Origin: Polyodon spathula
Taxonomy: Eukaryota; Chordata; Actinopteri; Acipenseriformes; Polyodontidae
Assembly (NCBI RefSeq): GCF_017654505.1
Contig: NC_054560.1
Coordinates: 666,389-730,388 of the forward strand
Direction: 5' to 3'
DNA: 64,000 nucleotides
The position numbers were made by a program, and so were the translations under genes. Below are positions 33,300 to 44,470 of the stretch, one piece after another. The notes under the pieces were generated by a model. It was not told the origin of the DNA, did no database searches, and worked only from the letters and a program-made list of their open reading frames with translations. Each line of letters opens with the position of its first letter. The first letter of the stretch is position 1.

Positions 33300-33990
33300 G
33301 TTCAGAGAGCCCACGAGCACACCCTCTGCACAATGAGCGCAGTGCAGAGCAGATTCAAAACAGCCAGACAATGACTTTCAGGTGCAAGGGTGTTTATTGA
33401 TGTGATTAGCAATGTCCAGAGCCTTATGGCAAACACCTGTAAATAATAAATGTAATACAGTTTTGTAAATCCCAAGGGTTTGACCCGAAACCTAAAGTCC
33501 AGTCTTTCTTTCACCCACACAAAAAACAAAACACAGACACAGTTCCTACAGTGAGTGAATTAAGAGCTCCTGGTGAAAAGGGAAGTGCTGGTGTCTGGGT
33601 TTGATGTTGGCCTGCAGCTGCAGCCCCAATCATGTTAGTAATCTTTATCGAAAACAGAGACAATTTAACAAGACAACTGACAAACACAATACTCACGTTT
33701 CTTAAATACCAGGTCTCCTTTTAGATTGTTCTTAACCATTACAAAGGAACAGATTGCTACTTTACGACCCCTATTTATACCCTCCCTCACGACCCTTTGG
33801 TTAACAAGCGCATCCACTTCTCCAATCCATGGATGCCATGCCGTTTCCCGGCCGGGTCATTGAGTTCAGGTACTGTAGCTCTGCCCCTTTTCTAGCTGAG
33901 AGACTTCCACCTACCCATGGGAATAAATTGTCATGCCTTTTAGTCCAGGGTACTCTGTTCCCTTTACATAGCGCCCTCACAAGTCGGGAA
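33300..33990 (-). repeat. Unrecognised LTR-like repeat, copy 1
   Basis: On the minus strand this block has ggtaggtggaagtc, caatgacccgg, a gggtataaatag TATA-like box (about 33768-33782), and near its end a ttacaggtgtttgccataag phrase, gctctggacattgctaat, aataaacacc (signal at 33393-33398) and gcacctgaaag. All of these recur in the same order at 45400-45970. No PBS, tract or coding region beside it identifies the parent element. The longer copy continues at its 3' side for about 80 bases beyond gcacctgaaag. Confidence 0.65.
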
Positions 33991-34527
33991 GGAGATCTAC
34001 CACTAAGCATCATTCGATCTCTGTCACAGGTCCAAATTGTGTTTCTTGAGCATAAGCTTTACCACAGCTACATTAAGTGATGAGGGAACTATTAGCATCG
34101 TATCCCGGGTGCTTTGCAAGCAGTTTTTTACTTTTCAAAAAAGTCAGTTTTATTAAATATCCTAAATATTTAAAACTAAGCTAAGAAAAAAATAGTTCCA
34201 TATAACTTTAAAAAAATTAAAAACGTTACGTCATTTTTTTCCCTACCCGTATTCCTGAAGAGACCCGCCCCAATGAAGCTGGGGGAGAAATTAGGGTGTG
34301 ATTTCAACTGAGAGACTCTTGTGATTGGATAAAAACTGAGAGGCTATAGCAGCTGTGATTGGGCACAGAGTTTTGAAGCAGGAAGGCGAGAGAGTAGACA
34401 ATATTTAACAGAGAGGATATTACCTCCTCTCGTTCTAAACATTTTGTTGTTAACTCGAAAGAATTTCTTGCAAAGCAGCCAAAATTTCATTCTAATTGTA
34501 GGAAATTGTACACCAATAAGAAAACAG

Positions 34528-34683
34528 TTCAAAAACAGTACAGAAATTGCCTTGGAAAATAATAAGCTGTCTGTTTCACATGGAAAGGGCCAAAGAAACA
34601 GAAGATACAGGTGTTTCAAAAACAGTACAGAAATTGCCTTGGAAAATAATAAGCTGTCTGTTTCACATGGAAAGGGCCAGAGA
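34528..34683 (+). repeat. 87-bp tandem duplication
   Basis: The sequence beginning ttcaaaaacagtacagaaat and including ctgtctgtttcacatggaaa occurs at 34528 and again at 34615, in the same orientation at an 87-bp period. The second copy ends near 34683. No function is apparent. Confidence 0.9.
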
Positions 34684-34764
34684 TAAAGCCTTAATGAGAA
34701 AAAAACCCAGGGAAAGCAACTTACATCAGCATGCTAATACCATGGAGATGATGTCATGTTAAAT

Positions 34765-34985
34765 AAGATTTGGAGGAGTGGTAAGAGCTCTGGACTCTGG
34801 ACTGGAGGGTCGTGGGTTCAATCCAAGATGGAGACACCACAAGGTACTTTACTGAGATTGCTCCTGTAAAAACCCAACCATATTAATGGGTAATTATATG
34901 TAAAAATAATGTGATATCTTGTAACAATTATAAGTTACCATGGATGAGGGTGTTGCTAAGAAATAAATAATAATAATGGCTGACA
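34765..34985 (+). mobile_element. tRNA-derived SINE with L2-like tail
   Basis: The head includes ggaggagtggtaagagctct, an A-box-like region, and gggttcaatcc (about 34814-34824), a canonical B box of a Pol III promoter. The body has ggtactttactgagattgct. The tail reads atggatgagggtgttgctaa followed by gaaataaataataataatgg, close to the L2-type 3' end used by many fish SINEs. The tRNA part is too diverged to be a functional tRNA gene. Confidence 0.8.
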
Positions 34986-35165
34986 TTAAGAGCAGCAAAT
35001 GGCCTGACTATACCTATACTGTACTATATTCTGGCTTGAGGGGTGATTAAAGTACAAGACAAATGCTTATCCACTTGCTCTGCGTTACTGGGGATGAATG
35101 TGATCACCGCCTGGTAGAATGAGTGGTTTTGAAATCCAAGGACTAATTCTGTCTTGTTTTGTTCA

Positions 35166-35780
35166 CAGAATAAGAACTTAAGAAAGTTTACAAACAACAG
35201 GAGGCCATTCAGCCCATCTTGCTCGTTTGTTTGTTAGTAGCTTATTAATCCCAGAATATCATCAAGCAGCTTCTGAAGGATCACAGGGTGTCAGCTTCAA
35301 CAACATTACTGGGGAGTTGGTCCCAGACCTTCACAATTCTCTCTGAAAAACGTGCCTCTTATTTTCTGTTCTGAATGCCCCTTTGTCTAATCTCCATTTA
35401 TGACCCCTGGTCCTTGTTTCTTTTTTCAGGTTGAAAAAGTCCCTTGGGTCAACAGTTTCAATACCTTTTATGATTTTTAATGTTTGAATCAGATCATCGC
35501 TTAGTCTTAAATTATTTTAGCCTGTCTGCATATGACATGCCTTTTAAACCTGGAATAATTCTGGTTGCTCTTTTGCACTCTTTCTAGAGCAGTAATAGCT
35601 TTTTTGTAGCGAGGTGACCAGAACTGAACACAATATTTAAGATGAGGTCTTACTAATTTGTACAGTATTAACATTACTTCCCTTGATTTAAATTCAACAC
35701 TTTTCACAATATATCCGAGCATCTTGTTGGTTTTTCTTATACCTTCCCCATATGAAGACATTTTTAACAAACAGGGGCTT
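35166..35780 (-). mobile_element. Old CR1-like LINE 3' fragment
   Basis: Same 3' region as the CR1 at 20289 but with many substitutions and deletions. Recognisable coding blocks include RKTNKMLGYIVKSVEFKSRE and QFWSPRYKKAITALERVQ. The tail reads aagaacttaagaaag. It is more diverged than the other CR1 copies here. Confidence 0.8.
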
Positions 35781-35805
35781 CTAACAAACAGTATATCCAT
35801 AAATC

Positions 35806-35808
<3 letters not shown>

Positions 35809-35858
<50 letters not shown>

Positions 35859-35880
35859 TATTATTATTATTATTAATATT
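35809..35880. repeat. (TTA)n microsatellite
   Basis: About 23 TTA/ATT triplets with one interruption. Confidence 0.92.
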
Positions 35881-36660
35881 ACTAATAAAAATAATCATGT
35901 ATTTATATATTAATGTATCGGGACCCAGAGACAAAGCAAGTCCGTTTCAAGTTCTAGCCTGTAGCAATCAAACAAACAATATCAACTTCCTTCTATGTGT
36001 TTCATTGTCACTTATTTTTAATAATGATTTAGGCAACTTGAGACAACTTTAACAAAACAACATGTGTTTATTAAGCACTTGGCTTCATTTGCAGGTTTGC
36101 TAACATGCTTCTATCAGTTCTTTTTCGTTCTTGCTAAACACTTTACTTCTGGTGTTACGTCTCTCTGTCCATCTACAGCTGTGACCCAATACAGAAACAT
36201 CTCAAACTATATCTGTATTGCCACACTATGTCCCTCATTCCTGCTCTTATATTCCAGTCAAAAAATCTACAGCTCCATGTACTGTGTGTATTATAAATGA
36301 AACAACACTAACACCCCTTTTAACATTAGGATCTTTTTTTCCATTACAGAATATAATGTGTAGCCTATTTCTGTACCATTTCCAAAATAGTTTTACAAAT
36401 TAGGATATAGTATATCCCTAAAATGTAAAACCAATTTTAAGTTGTTACATTTCATTGCCACAACTCTGTCTGGACAAGGTTTTGATTAAATAAATGAGTG
36501 GATTCTGGGAGATGCTGTCTCACTTATATATACGTATACATGCATACCTACCTACCTCACTCAAAAGCTCAGGAGCTCAACACATTGAAGTCAATACCTG
36601 TTAAGGGGAAATGTATCCTTATGTGTTATGCTTAAACTTAATACTTCAGGTATTTTCTGC
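35881..36660. other. AT-rich non-coding DNA
   Basis: No gene or known repeat is recognised. Confidence 0.5.
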
Positions 36661-36665
36661 AACCA

Positions 36666-36860
36666 GCCCCTGGAGAAGAGCCTGGAGGCGACCGGGGAAG
36701 AGCCTGGAGGCGACCGGAGAAGAGCCTGGAGGCAACCGGGGAAGAGCCTGGAGTAGACCAGAGAAGCACAGAGGCACCTGGGGAAGAGCCTGGAGGTGAC
36801 CGGGGAAGAGCCTGGAGGTGACCGGGGAAGAGCCTGGAGGCGCCTGGGGAAGAGCCTAGA
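36666..36860 (+). repeat. 22-bp minisatellite
   Basis: Roughly eight or nine tandem units of aagagcctggaggcgaccgg-gg with variants in the second half. One unit is irregular (aagcacagaggcacctgggg). The array keeps a frame open by period but the peptide is a Trp/Arg/Gly repeat without family resemblance. Confidence 0.9.
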
Positions 36861-36861
36861 G

Positions 36862-37297
36862 TTTTAATGGTACTTTAATTTTAACACTTTAATATCTGTC
36901 TGTCTATTTGTCATCTATGTTTTTCTGCTTCATAAAAGAAAATATCAGTCCTAGTACACATCCTCTGAATTGTCAATGTCAGCAGCAATACAGTAAGGAC
37001 AACAGCCAGGGCTGGCACAAGGATATTTGCCGCCCTAGGCAAACAAAATGTTGCCGCCCTCCCTTTTCACTTTGTTTTTTTAATTATATATATTGACAGC
37101 ATCTCCTGTTTCAATTAAATCCAGCACCCCAAGGCATTCTAAATAAAAGCAATGGTCTTTATTTAAACATATTTAAAACCACAGCAAACATAATAATGGC
37201 TTATGCGTTTCAACCTGTAGGTCTTCCTCAGGGCACAATAGAGATTCTGAACAAGGAACGAGCCACCATCCTCTAAATAGCATGAATAACAGCCATT
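36862..37297. other. Non-coding; possible transposon border near 37008
   Basis: Positions 37008-37070 (ggctggcacaaggatatttg, ccgccctaggcaaac) resemble a widespread vertebrate repeat border, but class is not identified. No coding region. Confidence 0.3.
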
Positions 37298-37846
37298 CCC
37301 TTTCAATTCGAAAATAACCATTAACGTATGGGACATTGCCGCCAGGCAGTAGGGATTGGCTGAGCTTATAGCAAAGCTGCCGACAGGCCTCTGTGCGAGC
37401 TGCCATGTAAGCCCGCCCCCCCTGGGAGCTTACTATGCGCAGTGCGCAGAGACTCTCTTCCTTTTTTGTCTTCAGCATCGGTAGCGGTAGGTACTAGAGC
37501 TCGTACTGATTGTACTCACAATGCTTAGGCTTGAGAAGCTGGTTTTGGCCCCTTCTCCGAGTTTATTTCAGTAAGTTTATTATTGGTTATTGGATTATAT
37601 AATTGTGTTATATATTTTATATATTACTTTATATATATCCTTCACGCTTTGCTTCGGCATCGTGTTTTTGTTTAACCTTGTGGTCTCTGTCTTCTCCTAT
37701 TATTTATAATATTATTATAAATATTATTACTGTTGTGTGTTTTTGGGTTGTATATATTTCTATTTCAGATTTATATATATATTTTGACGCACGTCGTTGG
37801 CTTTGCCATGCATATATTGCAGTCGGTCTCGCCTGGCTAGACCGTG

Positions 37847-37865
37847 TGTGTGTGTGTGTGTGTGT
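37847..37865. repeat. (GT)n microsatellite in DIRS-B leader
   Basis: A short GT run in the 5' leader. The corresponding position in copy A (around 17180) has only a short acacac tract. Confidence 0.85.
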
Positions 37866-38099
37866 GGAGTCTGCAGCACTCTAGAATCTTCCACTGCTGT
37901 GTGTTCCCCACCGCGTGGTAACTGTACGGCTTGCCCTACAGTCCCTTCTACAGTACACCAAGCACTCACTGCCGCGTTCCAGAATTAAAAAAAAAAAAAA
38001 AAAAACTTTTCACCAAAAAGAAGATGACCACCAAGCACATACTCCCATTAGCATCTAGATAAGTATTAACACCAAATAAGACACTGTACCAGCACCAGC

Positions 38100-38600
38100 G
38101 TCTCCGCTCTACTGGTCAGCTGACGCTTATGCGTCTTGTGCTAGCGTCTCGACGCTTGGTACTCGCTCTGCGAGGTGTCAGCGCTTCGGCGCTCGGTGTA
38201 GTGCTTCCGTGCTTGGTGCAGCGTTTCCGCGTTTGGGACTCGGTGCTCGACGTCGACGCTATACGCTCGACGTTCGGCGCTTCGACGCCACGTGCTCGAC
38301 GCTTGGCGCCTTGACGCCATGCGCTCAACGCTCGGCTCTTCGACACCACGTGCTCAACGCTCGGCGCTTCAACGCCACGGTGCTCCGCGCCTCGGCACTT
38401 CGACACTCGCCGCTCGCCGCTTCGACGCCACGTGCTCGACGCTCGGCGCTGCGACGCTCGACGCTGCGATGCTCGACGCTGCGACGTTCGACACTCTGAG
38501 CTTCGCCGCCACACGACGCCTTGACGCTATATGCTTGATGCATCGGCCCTCTGCCGCTTGCTGTTCGACGTTCTCGACTCGACGCTTGCCATTCGGTCAA
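38100..38600 (+). repeat. DIRS-B leader: degenerate gcttcgacgc repeat
   Basis: About 500 bp of short-period CpG-rich units (variants of gctcgacgcttggcgccttg). It is open in several frames at once, giving monotonous LDARRFDA-like peptides. It is the counterpart of 16800-17080 and is longer here, so it has expanded or contracted between copies. Confidence 0.75.
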
Positions 38601-39990
38601 TGTTTACGGTGCAGTGCTCGCACAAGATGTCAGGCTTTCACCGGTGCACGTCCTGCCAGGCTAAGCGGCTTGCCAGTGACCCTCATGAGGAGTGCGTGGC
38701 ATGTCTCGGGCCAGAGCACACCGTATCTGTGCTGGCAGATAGGGCTTTTTGCAGTCTCTGTGCTGTCTTTCAGACATGCACCCTTCGACAAAGGGCCAAG
38801 AAATCAGTGGGTGGGCACTCCCCTTCACCAGGATCTTCCCACACTGTCTCACCATGCCGTCGTCCACTGTGACGCCGCCAGTGAGACTGCAGCTCTCCAC
38901 GAGCCCGGCATCCCAGATCTCAGCTGGTCAGAGGTCCCCCACCAGACGTGCTCGGGCTAGTAACCCCTCCCCTTCTAGGGCACGCCCTCGTCTGGAGTCT
39001 AGGTCGCCTCGTTGTAGGGGACGCTCTTGTTCCCCTCGTCGAGACAGGCGGCGCTCGGACAAGTCTGAGGTGGCAGAATTAACCTCCAAGATGACTCAGT
39101 TCATGGAGGTCATGATGGGACAGCAGTCCCTGTTTATGTCTCTGGCTACTGCAGTGCCTCGAGCCCCAGAGCAGCCCACTGGGCCCATCTCCTGCCAACC
39201 AGTGGCCCCCCCCACAACCTCTTTCGGACATTTCCCTTCTGATACAGCCGCAGCAGGACTGGGATATAGATGCCATCTCCAGAGATGCTTCTGACATCCT
39301 GGAAGGGGACAGTGTAGAGGCTGAGGTAGCCTCCCACTACTTGGACCAGGACGCTGAGCCTGAGCCGATGGACACTGACGACCCTGTCTGTGGTTGACAG
39401 AGCAACCTGCCACTTGGGTATTGATTGGCCCCAGACAGAGCTTCCACGCGATCTCTGTTTGAGTCGCCTTCGGCCCAGTCCCGTCAGTCCAGGATGCTCC
39501 CAGCATTCCCGGACTTTGTTAAAGAGGTGCAGTCTACTTTGGGGGCTACGGCCTCTGCTCCTGCGACATCTCGCAAGGCTTCGGTCTTTACTATGCAGGG
39601 GGCCAGCAAGGCTGGCCTAGCGTCCTTTCCACTGGTGGACACTGCGTTCGCCGCGTTGGTGAAAACGGCGACACTGTCTGGGCTTACTAAGGACCCAGCA
39701 TGTCCTAATAAACAATGCAGAACCACAGAGATACACCTAAAGAAAGGGCATTCTGCGGCCACGGAGGCAGTCAGACTACTGACAGTCTACCAGGCGGCAC
39801 TAATTAGAGATCTTCCGGAGTGCCCTTCTGCGGCCCTCAAAAGTGAGCTAGACACGGTCAGCCAGCTGCTGGTAAGGTTAGCCCAGCTCAACGCGCGGGC
39901 TCAGGGCAGGAGCATTGCTTCACTGGTGGTGGCTAGAAGACAGCTCTGGCTCTTGCAGGCGAGAGTGCAGGAGCCTGACTAGGCCCCCTT
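38600..39990 (+). pseudogene. DIRS-B gag-like region (broken)
   Basis: The cysteine-rich block CTSCQAKRLASDPHEECVAC lies near 38648-38707. It is followed in other phases by an Arg/Ser-rich segment (38749-39294, PSRARPRLESRSPRCRGRSC) and the helical C-terminal part 39425-39982 (VYQAALIRDLPECPSAAL). The frames shift at least twice. A stop at 39980 ends the last frame. Colinear with 15299-16939 of copy A. Confidence 0.72.
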
Positions 39991-40263
39991 GCTGGACGCT
40001 CCAATCACTCCCGGACACACGTTTGGTCTGGCATTAGAGGAGATGCTACAACGCTCCGTCAAAGCAAGAGAGGCGTCGCAGCAAATGGCAAAGATGTGAC
40101 CAAGCAAACGGTACCAGCCGAAGCGGCCCCAGGGACAGCCCTGGCGCAAGGCACCGCCACAACAGCAGGCGCGACCACGGGGTGGTAAGGACCCCCCTTC
40201 CCCCCGCAGGTCTATCAGTGCAGCTTGGGGTTACACAACCGCGGCACGTAATATTGCGCCCTA

Positions 40264-41187
40264 GTGGAGGTGGCAGGTCACGTCCTCGTAGCTCCGCCCA
40301 GGCCCCTCGTGAGCATGAGCAGCCAAAGCAGCCCTGAGACACCCAGGCAGCTATTAGCCCACCCCTACACTGTTTCACAGCTCCAGTTCTGGCAACAGTG
40401 CGCCAACGACATCTGGGTGCACAAGACCATCTCCACCGGGTACACCCTTCAGTTCCAGTTAAAGCCTCCGCCCTTCAGGGGGGTGGTTGTAACTGCAGTA
40501 AAGGACTCAGTTCAGTCCTCAGCTCCTCAGAGATATAGGCACTGCTCAGGAAGTGTGCCATTCAACAAGTAGACCCTGCTCTGATCGACCAGGGGTTCTA
40601 TTCCAAATACTTCCTAGCGCCCAAAAAGGACGACGGGTTCCGCCCTATTTTAGATCTGAGAGTACTGAACAAATACCTGCGGGGGTTATTTTCAGGATGC
40701 TTACGCACAGGCACATCATCCAGTCAGTCCGGCACGGCGACTGGTTTACCACCATGGACCTGACAGATGCGTACTTTCACATTCCCATCTGCCCGGGTCA
40801 CAGGAAGTATCTGCGTTTCGCATTCCAGAGAAGGGTGTACAAGTTTTGTGTCCTCCCATTTGGTCTGTCTCTAGCTCCTCGAACCTTTTCAAAATGTATG
40901 GACACCATTGTAGCCCCTTTGCGGGATCAAGGTGTCTGACTGCTGAAGTATCTGGATGACTGGCTCGTCTGCGCGCAGTCAAAGGAGCAGCTGGCACAGC
41001 ACACAGTGATGGTTACAAACCGTCTTCAGCGGCTGGGTCTGAAGGTCAATTCAGAGAAGAGCCGCCTCGTGCCAAGCCAACAGATCGAGTTCGTGGGGTT
41101 GCATCTGGAATCCATGGAAGTGACTCTGTCAACACAAAGAGTTGCCTAGCTGGAACGGTGTCTCACCCTGTTCAGGTTGAGAGAAAC
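40264..41187 (+). pseudogene. DIRS-B reverse transcriptase, first part (broken)
   Basis: Frames 40264-40572 and 40553-40939 cover the RT N-terminus, with RPCSDRPGVLFQ in the linker and motif A in TTMDLTDAYFHIPIC (about 40750-40795). Then comes CVLPFGLSLAPRTFSK. TGA at 40937-40939 replaces an Arg codon (CGA in copy A), a typical CpG decay. The catalytic YLDDWLVC block follows at about 40950-40975 in the same phase. Coding continues to 41187, where a CR1 is inserted. Confidence 0.85.
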
Positions 41188-41188
41188 A

Positions 41189-41968
41189 TAAGAACATAAG
41201 AAAGTTTACAAACGAGAGGAGGCCATTCGGCCCATCTTGCTCGTTTGGTTGTTAGTAGCTTATTGATCCCAGAATCTCATCAAGCAGCTTCTTGAAGGAC
41301 CCCACGGTGTATCGGCTTCAACAACATTACTGGGGAGTTGATTCCAGACCCTCACAATTCTCTGTGTAAAAAAGTGCCTCCTATTTTCTGTTCTGAATGC
41401 CCCTTTGTCTAATCTCCATTTGTGACCCCTGGTCCTTGTTCCTTTTTTAGGCTGAAAAAGTCCCTTGGGTCGACACTGTCAATACCTTTTAGAATTTTGA
41501 ATGCTTGAATTAGGTCACCGCATAGTCTTCTTTGTTCAAGACTGAACAGATTCAATTCTTTTAGCCTGTCTGCATATGACATGCCTTTTAAGCCTGGAAT
41601 AATTCTGGTCGCTCTTCTTTGCACTCTTTCTAGAGCAGCAATATCTTTTTTATAGCGAGGTGACCAGAACTGCACACAATATTCAAGATGAGGTCTTACT
41701 AGTGCATTGTACAGTTTTAACATTACTTCCCTTGATTTAAGTTCAACACTTTTCACAATGTATCCGAGCATCTTGTTAGCCTTTTTTATAGCTTCCCCAC
41801 ATTGTCTAGATGAAGACATTTCTGAGTCAACAAAAACTCCTAGGTCTTTTTCAAAGATTCCTTCTCCAATTTCAGTATCTCCCATATGATATTTATAATG
41901 TACATTTTTATTTCCTACGTGCAGTACCTTACACTTTTCTCTATTAAATGTCATTTGCCATGTGCCTG
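41189..41968 (-). mobile_element. CR1-like LINE inserted into DIRS-B
   Basis: The 3' tail (acataagaacataagaa on the plus strand) begins at 41187-41189 and the truncated 5' end is at about 41968. Copy A supplies the empty site: gagaaacaatcagcatgg is continuous there, so insertion fell after gagaaaca with at most a 2-bp CA overlap. The CR1 carries the RT C-terminal half (frame 41409-41978) with FVDSEM, WSPRYKKDIAALERVQRR and FFSLKKE. Confidence 0.92.
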
Positions 41969-42905
41969 CAATCAGCATGGAGCTATATCAGCGCATGTTG
42001 GGGCTGATGGCTGCTGCCTCACAAGCCCTTCCCTTGGGCTTATTACACCAGAGATCTCTACAGGCCTGGTTCAATGCCTTCGCGTTACATCCGCGGAGAG
42101 ACAAACACCGCAGGTTGACGGTATCCCGAACCTGCTGGGAAGCACTACGCTGGTGGAAAGTTCCGGCAAACATCCGCCAGGGCGTTCACCTGGGTCCCAT
42201 CTTCCGGAGGGAAGTGGTTACGACCGACGCTTCCAACCGAGATTGGGGAGCAGTCTTGAACGGTTCAGGGACCTGCGGAGTGTGGTCAGGACCCTGGAGG
42301 TCAGCCCACATCAATGCTCTGGAACTTCATGCCAGTGCTTCTAGACAAGAACGTGTTGGTGCAGTCGGACAACACCACGGTTGTGGCGTACATCAACCGC
42401 CAGGGCGGCCTGCGGTCCCCCCGCCTTCACCGAATGGTAGCACGGCTGTTGCTATGGGCACAGCTGCGCTTGACCTGCATGCGGTTCACCTAACGGGCAG
42501 AGTCAATTACGCAGCGGACCTCCTATCCAGAGGAGGCCCTCTTGCAGGAGAATGGCGTCTCCACCCTAAGGTGGTAGAGCGTATCTGGGAATGGTTCGGC
42601 AGAGCGCAGGTAGATCTCTTCGCTTCGCGAGAGACCACGCACTGCCCCCTATGGTTCTCGGTGAGGGATCCCGACAGCCCCCTAGGAGTTGACGCACTGG
42701 CTCACGTTTGGCCACCAGTCCTCCTATATGCTTTTCCACCAACTCCGATGCTCCCCGCCTTCTAGAAGGTCAGGGTACAACGAGCGACAGTGATTCTGAT
42801 CGCTCCTTGGTGGCCTCAGAAAGTATGGTTCCCGAGCGTGGTGCAGTTACTGCATGGTCAACCGCGGGAGCTTCCCCTGCGAGCAGACCTGTTGTCCCAG
42901 GCTGA
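41969..42905 (+). pseudogene. DIRS-B RNase H region
   Basis: Resumes directly after the CR1. The 267-codon frame 41962-42765 includes LYQRMLGLMAAASQALPLGL, VVTTDASNRDWGAVLNGSG (catalytic-type DAS motif), NYAADLLSRGG and VDLFASRETTHCPLWFSVRD, which are hallmark blocks of DIRS RNase H. A frameshift near 42330 swaps frames locally. Confidence 0.85.
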
Positions 42906-42929
42906 AGGTCGGCTTTGACACCTGAGCCC

Positions 42930-44009
42930 CAAGCTCATGCAGCTATGGGCTTGGCCCCTGAGCGGGAGCGCCTGTCAGCCTTAGGGCTTTCGACAGCAGT
43001 GATCTCGACCATTCAGAGCGCCCTCTACCAGGTCGCAGTACACGTACAAATGGCAGTTGCTCCAAGATTGGTGTCTGGCTGGGGGCCATGACCCAATATC
43101 TTGTCCTATGGCAGTAATATTACAGTTTCTGCAGAAACTGTTAGATGAAGGGAAATCTCCCTCTACACTTAAAGTGTATTTAGCTGTCATATCAGCCTGC
43201 CATGTACGCATTGAAGGACTATCACCGGGTTGCCATTTTTTGGCATCTCAGTTCCTTAAAGGCGCAAGACGCTTGCGACCTCCAAGAGTGACCAACTTAC
43301 CGTCATGGAGCCTTGATGTGGTGCTAGAAGCCCTTACCAAGGCACCGTTTGAGCCTCTCTACTCAGTGGATATGAAGTTCATGTCTATGAAAACCGCGTT
43401 TTTGCTGTTGGTAGTGTCGGCAAAACGCGTCAATGAATTACATGCACTGTCAGTGCACACTGAATGTATTCTAAGGTCTCCATGCGTACAAATCCAGCCT
43501 TTCTGGTTATATCCCTGTTCCATATGAACCAGCTGGTCGAGTTGATGGCATTCTATCCTCCTCCCTTTTCCTCTCCACAGGAACAACGGTTACACATGCT
43601 CTGCCCTGTGCAGGCATTGAGGTGTTATATTGACCGTACAAAGACTGTGAGGCAAACAGAACAACAGTTCATATGCCATGGTTCTAAGACGTTGGGTCAG
43701 CCGTTGTCAAAACAACGCCTTTCCCACTGGATAGTGGATGCTATTAAATTAGCCTATGAGTCTGCAGGCCTTCCACCGCCAGGGCAGTTGAAGGCGAATT
43801 CCACTAGGGGTATGTCAACGTCCTGGGCCCTCTTTAGAGGGGTACCAGTGTCTGATATTTGCGCGGCAGCCAGTTGGGCTACACCGCATACCTTTATGAG
43901 GTTTTACAGATTAAATGTGCTGGAGTCCTCTGCTCCATTATTTGCAGCATCTGCACTACACTCTATGGCACCTCAGAATGCCAATGTAGTGTCTGATACC
44001 CCACCTTAG
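42930..44009 (+). pseudogene. DIRS-B tyrosine recombinase (frameshifted)
   Basis: The N-terminal core-binding part begins near 42950 (LSALGLSTAVISTIQSA). The frame 43057-43527 contains SAKRVNELHALS. After a deletion of about 19 bp near 43469 and a second small deletion near 43506, relative to copy A, the frame 43464-44009 continues with LCPVQALRCYIDRTK, HSTRGMSTSWALFRG (Arg box), then AAASWATPHTFMRFYRLNV with the expected catalytic Tyr. The C-terminal region that is out of frame in copy A is readable here, while the middle that is intact in copy A is damaged here. Confidence 0.88.
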
Positions 44010-44179
44010 GACAGGTGTCATTGCGAGCATAGACATTGAGGCGCAGCTCCGCATACGCATAGATGTATTGCCTACAGTTGCGTTATGACGTAAGTCTGTC
44101 CTACTGCCGAGAATCCTCCCTCACGACGGCTTGGGTACACTGTTCCCATACGTTGATGGTTATTTTTGAATTGAAAGGG

Positions 44180-44470
44180 AACGATAGGTTGCGGATGCAA
44201 CCCCGGTTCCCTGAAAGAGAAAATAACCATCAACGTATGGGACATTGCCGTCAGGCACTAGGGATTGGCTGAGCTTTATAGCAAAGCTGCCGATAGGCCT
44301 CTGTGCATGCTGCAGTGTAAGCCCGCCCCCCTGGGAGATTACTATACGCAGAGGGCAGAGGCTCTCTTCCTCCTTTGCTCTTCAGGCTGTGAAGGCTTCC
44401 AGAGCGACCTCGCGGGTTAATGGTTATTTTCTCTTTCAGGGAACCGGGGTTGCATCCGCAACCTATCGTT
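44180..44470. mobile_element. 291-bp foldback outside the DIRS-B 3' terminus
   Basis: Arms 44180-44235 and 44416-44470 are inverted repeats of about 55 bp with one evident mismatch, starting aacgataggttgcggatgca and ending tgcatccgcaacctatcgtt. The loop again copies the DIRS 5' leader start (gggacattgccgtcaggcac onward, and gagcgacctcgcggg). Matches 11806-12065 at the same side of copy A. Confidence 0.75.

Larger units (their letters stand above)
37298..44179 (+). mobile_element. DIRS-type retrotransposon, copy B
   Basis: Plus-strand element with the same inverted ends as copy A: ccctttcaattcgaaaataa at 37298 and gttgatggttatttttgaat-tgaaaggg ending at 44179. It contains leader, gag-like, RT/RNase H and recombinase regions in order, plus a CR1 insertion (41189-41968). 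Without that insertion it is about 6.1 kb, slightly longer than copy A. Several nonsense codons and frameshifts, mostly at different positions from copy A, inactivate it. Copies A and B are inverted and about 20 kb apart. Confidence 0.9.

Noticed and set aside
34765..34840. Functional tRNA gene
   Set aside because: A and B boxes are present but the cloverleaf is broken, and it is followed by a SINE body and L2-like tail.
36611..36799. 62-codon Trp/Arg-rich frame as a small protein
   Set aside because: It is generated by the 22-bp minisatellite.
38292..38960. Arg/Asp/Ala-rich long frame as a host gene
   Set aside because: It is the CpG-rich leader repeat of DIRS-B read through into gag; the repeat is open in several frames.
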